DNA from: Pseudoalteromonas byunsanensis
GTDB lineage: Bacteria; Pseudomonadota; Gammaproteobacteria; Enterobacterales; Alteromonadaceae
Length of the DNA stretch: 64,000 nucleotides
Assembly (NCBI RefSeq): GCF_001854475.1
Contig: NZ_MNAN01000027.1
Location: 280,428 to 344,427, forward strand
Direction of reading: 5' to 3'
Below the pieces are notes generated by a model. It made no database searches and was not told the origin of the DNA. It was given only the letters and a program-made list of their open reading frames with translations. Each line of letters opens with the position of its first letter. The first letter of the stretch is position 1. The position numbers and the translations under genes are program-made. Positions 62,816 through 64,000 of this stretch are shown here, piece by piece.

Positions 62816-64000
62816 TTATTCAATGATTGTAGCTACAACACCAGCACCTACTGTACGGCCACCTTCACGGATAGCGAAGCGTAAACCTTCGTCCATCGCG
62901 ATTGGAACGATTAGCTCAACAGTCATCTTGATGTTGTCACCAGGCATTACCATTTCTACGCCTTCTGGTAACTCAACGTTACCTGTTACGTCAGTTGTAC
63001 GGAAGTAGAACTGTGGACGGTAGCCTTTGAAGAATGGCGTGTGACGACCACCTTCATCTTTAGAAAGTACGTATACTTCTGAAGTGAACTTAGTGTGTGG
63101 GTTGATTGAACCAGGCTTACATAGAACCTGACCACGCTCAACTTCGTCACGCTTAGTACCACGTAGTAGTGCACCGATGTTCTCACCCGCACGACCTTCG
63201 TCTAGAAGCTTACGGAACATCTCAACACCCGTACAAGTTGTCTTCGTAGTTTCTTTGATACCTACGATTTCAACTTCGTCGTTCACGTTGATGATACCAG
63301 CTTCAACACGGCCTGTTACTACTGTACCACGACCCTGGATTGAGAATACGTCTTCGATAGGCATGATGAATGGCTTATCGATGTCACGCTCTGGCTCTGG
63401 GATGTAAGTGTCTAGTGCTTCTGCAAGCTCAACGATCTTGTCTTCCCACTCTTTCTCACCTTCTAACGCTTTAAGCGCAGAACCTTGGATTAGAGGTAGG
63501 TCATCACCTGGGAAGTCGTACTCAGAAAGAAGTTCACGTACTTCCATCTCTACTAGCTCTAGAAGCTCTTCGTCGTCAACCATGTCACATTTGTTCATGA
63601 ATACGATGATGTAAGGTACACCAACCTGACGAGAAAGTAGGATGTGCTCACGTGTTTGAGGCATAGGACCGTCAGTAGCAGCAACTACTAGGATCGCGCC
63701 GTCCATCTGTGCAGCACCAGTGATCATGTTTTTAACATAGTCAGCGTGTCCTGGACAGTCTACGTGTGCGTAGTGACGAGTTGGTGTATCGTACTCAACG
63801 TGTGAAGTTGAGATTGTGATACCACGCTCACGCTCTTCTGGAGCGTTATCGATTGATGCGAAGTCTTTAGCTACACCACCGTATACTTTTGCAAGTACGT
63901 TAGTGATTGCTGCTGTTAGAGTTGTTTTACCGTGGTCAACGTGGCCGATTGTACCTACGTTTACGTGCGGTTTTACGCGTTCAAACTTTTCTTTTGCCAT
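62816..64000 (-). CDS. tuf: Elongation factor Tu
   Basis: This complete 394-residue translation GTPase delivers aminoacyl-tRNA to the ribosome. It has [13 protein letters not shown] (G1), the switch region, [12 protein letters not shown] (G3), [12 protein letters not shown] (G4) and SALKALEG (G5). Its ATG is at the very end of the window (63998-64000), so its promoter and neighbours are outside. Many gammaproteobacteria have two copies (tufA and tufB); which this is cannot be decided here. Confidence 0.98.
   Translation of the reverse strand: MAKEKFERVKPHVNVGTIGHVDHGKTTLTAAITNVLAKVYGGVAKDFASIDNAPEERERGITISTSHVEYDTPTRHYAHVDCPGHADYVKNMITGAAQMDGAILVVAATDGPMPQTREHILLSRQVGVPYIIVFMNKCDMVDDEELLELVEMEVRELLSEYDFPGDDLPLIQGSALKALEGEKEWEDKIVELAEALDTYIPEPERDIDKPFIMPIEDVFSIQGRGTVVTGRVEAGIINVNDEVEIVGIKETTKTTCTGVEMFRKLLDEGRAGENIGALLRGTKRDEVERGQVLCKPGSINPHTKFTSEVYVLSKDEGGRHTPFFKGYRPQFYFRTTDVTGNVELPEGVEMVMPGDNIKMTVELIVPIAMDEGLRFAIREGGRTVGAGVVATIIE

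Noticed and set aside
1..64000. CRISPR arrays, tRNA and rRNA genes, prophage or integrase genes
   Set aside because: No repeat-spacer pattern, cloverleaf-like segment, rRNA segment or phage protein was seen on reading the window; short RNA genes could still be missed by eye.

Overview
The window is a stretch of gammaproteobacterial chromosome, most likely from Pseudoalteromonas or a close relative in the Alteromonadales. The evidence is gene content and order: cytochrome c4 beside engB, polA and elbB; a complete ilvLGMEDA operon; rpmE and priA divergent, followed by an ftsN-type gene, hslV, hslU and a DUF971 gene; YihI with DUF2489; and a lysine-riboswitch-controlled dap operon. No IS element, prophage, CRISPR array, tRNA or rRNA gene was seen.

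Layout. 1-3.1 kb: the tail of ntrC, a small orphan peptide that looks like a RiPP precursor with a GG-type leader, a cyclic-nucleotide-binding protein, and a two-gene unit of a class V aminotransferase-like enzyme and a 2-oxoglutarate dioxygenase. 3.2-5.9 kb: acnB. 6.1-12 kb: a minus-strand PspA-type envelope cluster (lipoprotein, DUF350 membrane protein, membrane-fused spermidine-synthase-like protein, YjfI, PspA/YjfJ, YjfK, ribbon-helix-helix-like protein) with a tandem palindrome upstream of yjfI. 12.2-14 kb: DUF2489, yihI and a methyltransferase, overlapping. 14.05-14.37 kb: no protein gene, but an orphan terminator behind a run of ANGGA motifs, a candidate CsrA-sequestering RNA. 14.6-30.2 kb: housekeeping genes (cytochrome c4, engB, YceI, polA, elbB, cytochrome c5, a GGDEF protein, rep, ubiK, carbonic anhydrase, a methyltransferase and an NMT1-type sensor-like protein), with a second candidate sRNA just downstream of polA. 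30.3-36.9 kb: ilvGMEDA with leader peptide and attenuator. 37-39.8 kb: TraB/GumN protein and a hybrid histidine kinase. 39.95-44.3 kb: lysine riboswitch, dapA, dapD, a lysA-like gene and an AstE/aspartoacylase-type deacylase. 44.3-45.7 kb: an exported protein of unknown function with two tandem paralogous small membrane proteins. 46-54.5 kb: pldA, malic enzyme, rpmE, priA, ftsN-like, hslVU, DUF971. 54.7-62.7 kb: an accessory region with a Fic protein, a Cys-rich exported protein, an ankyrin-type protein, small proteins, a secreted phospholipase A2-like protein, a VOC protein and a 623-residue membrane-anchored protein of unknown function. The window ends with tuf.

The items most worth following up are the candidate CsrB/RsmY-like RNA, the second sRNA in the Spot 42 position, the orphan RiPP-like precursor, the deacylase that may replace DapE, the secreted phospholipase A2-like protein, and the 623-residue protein with a possible PIN-like core.
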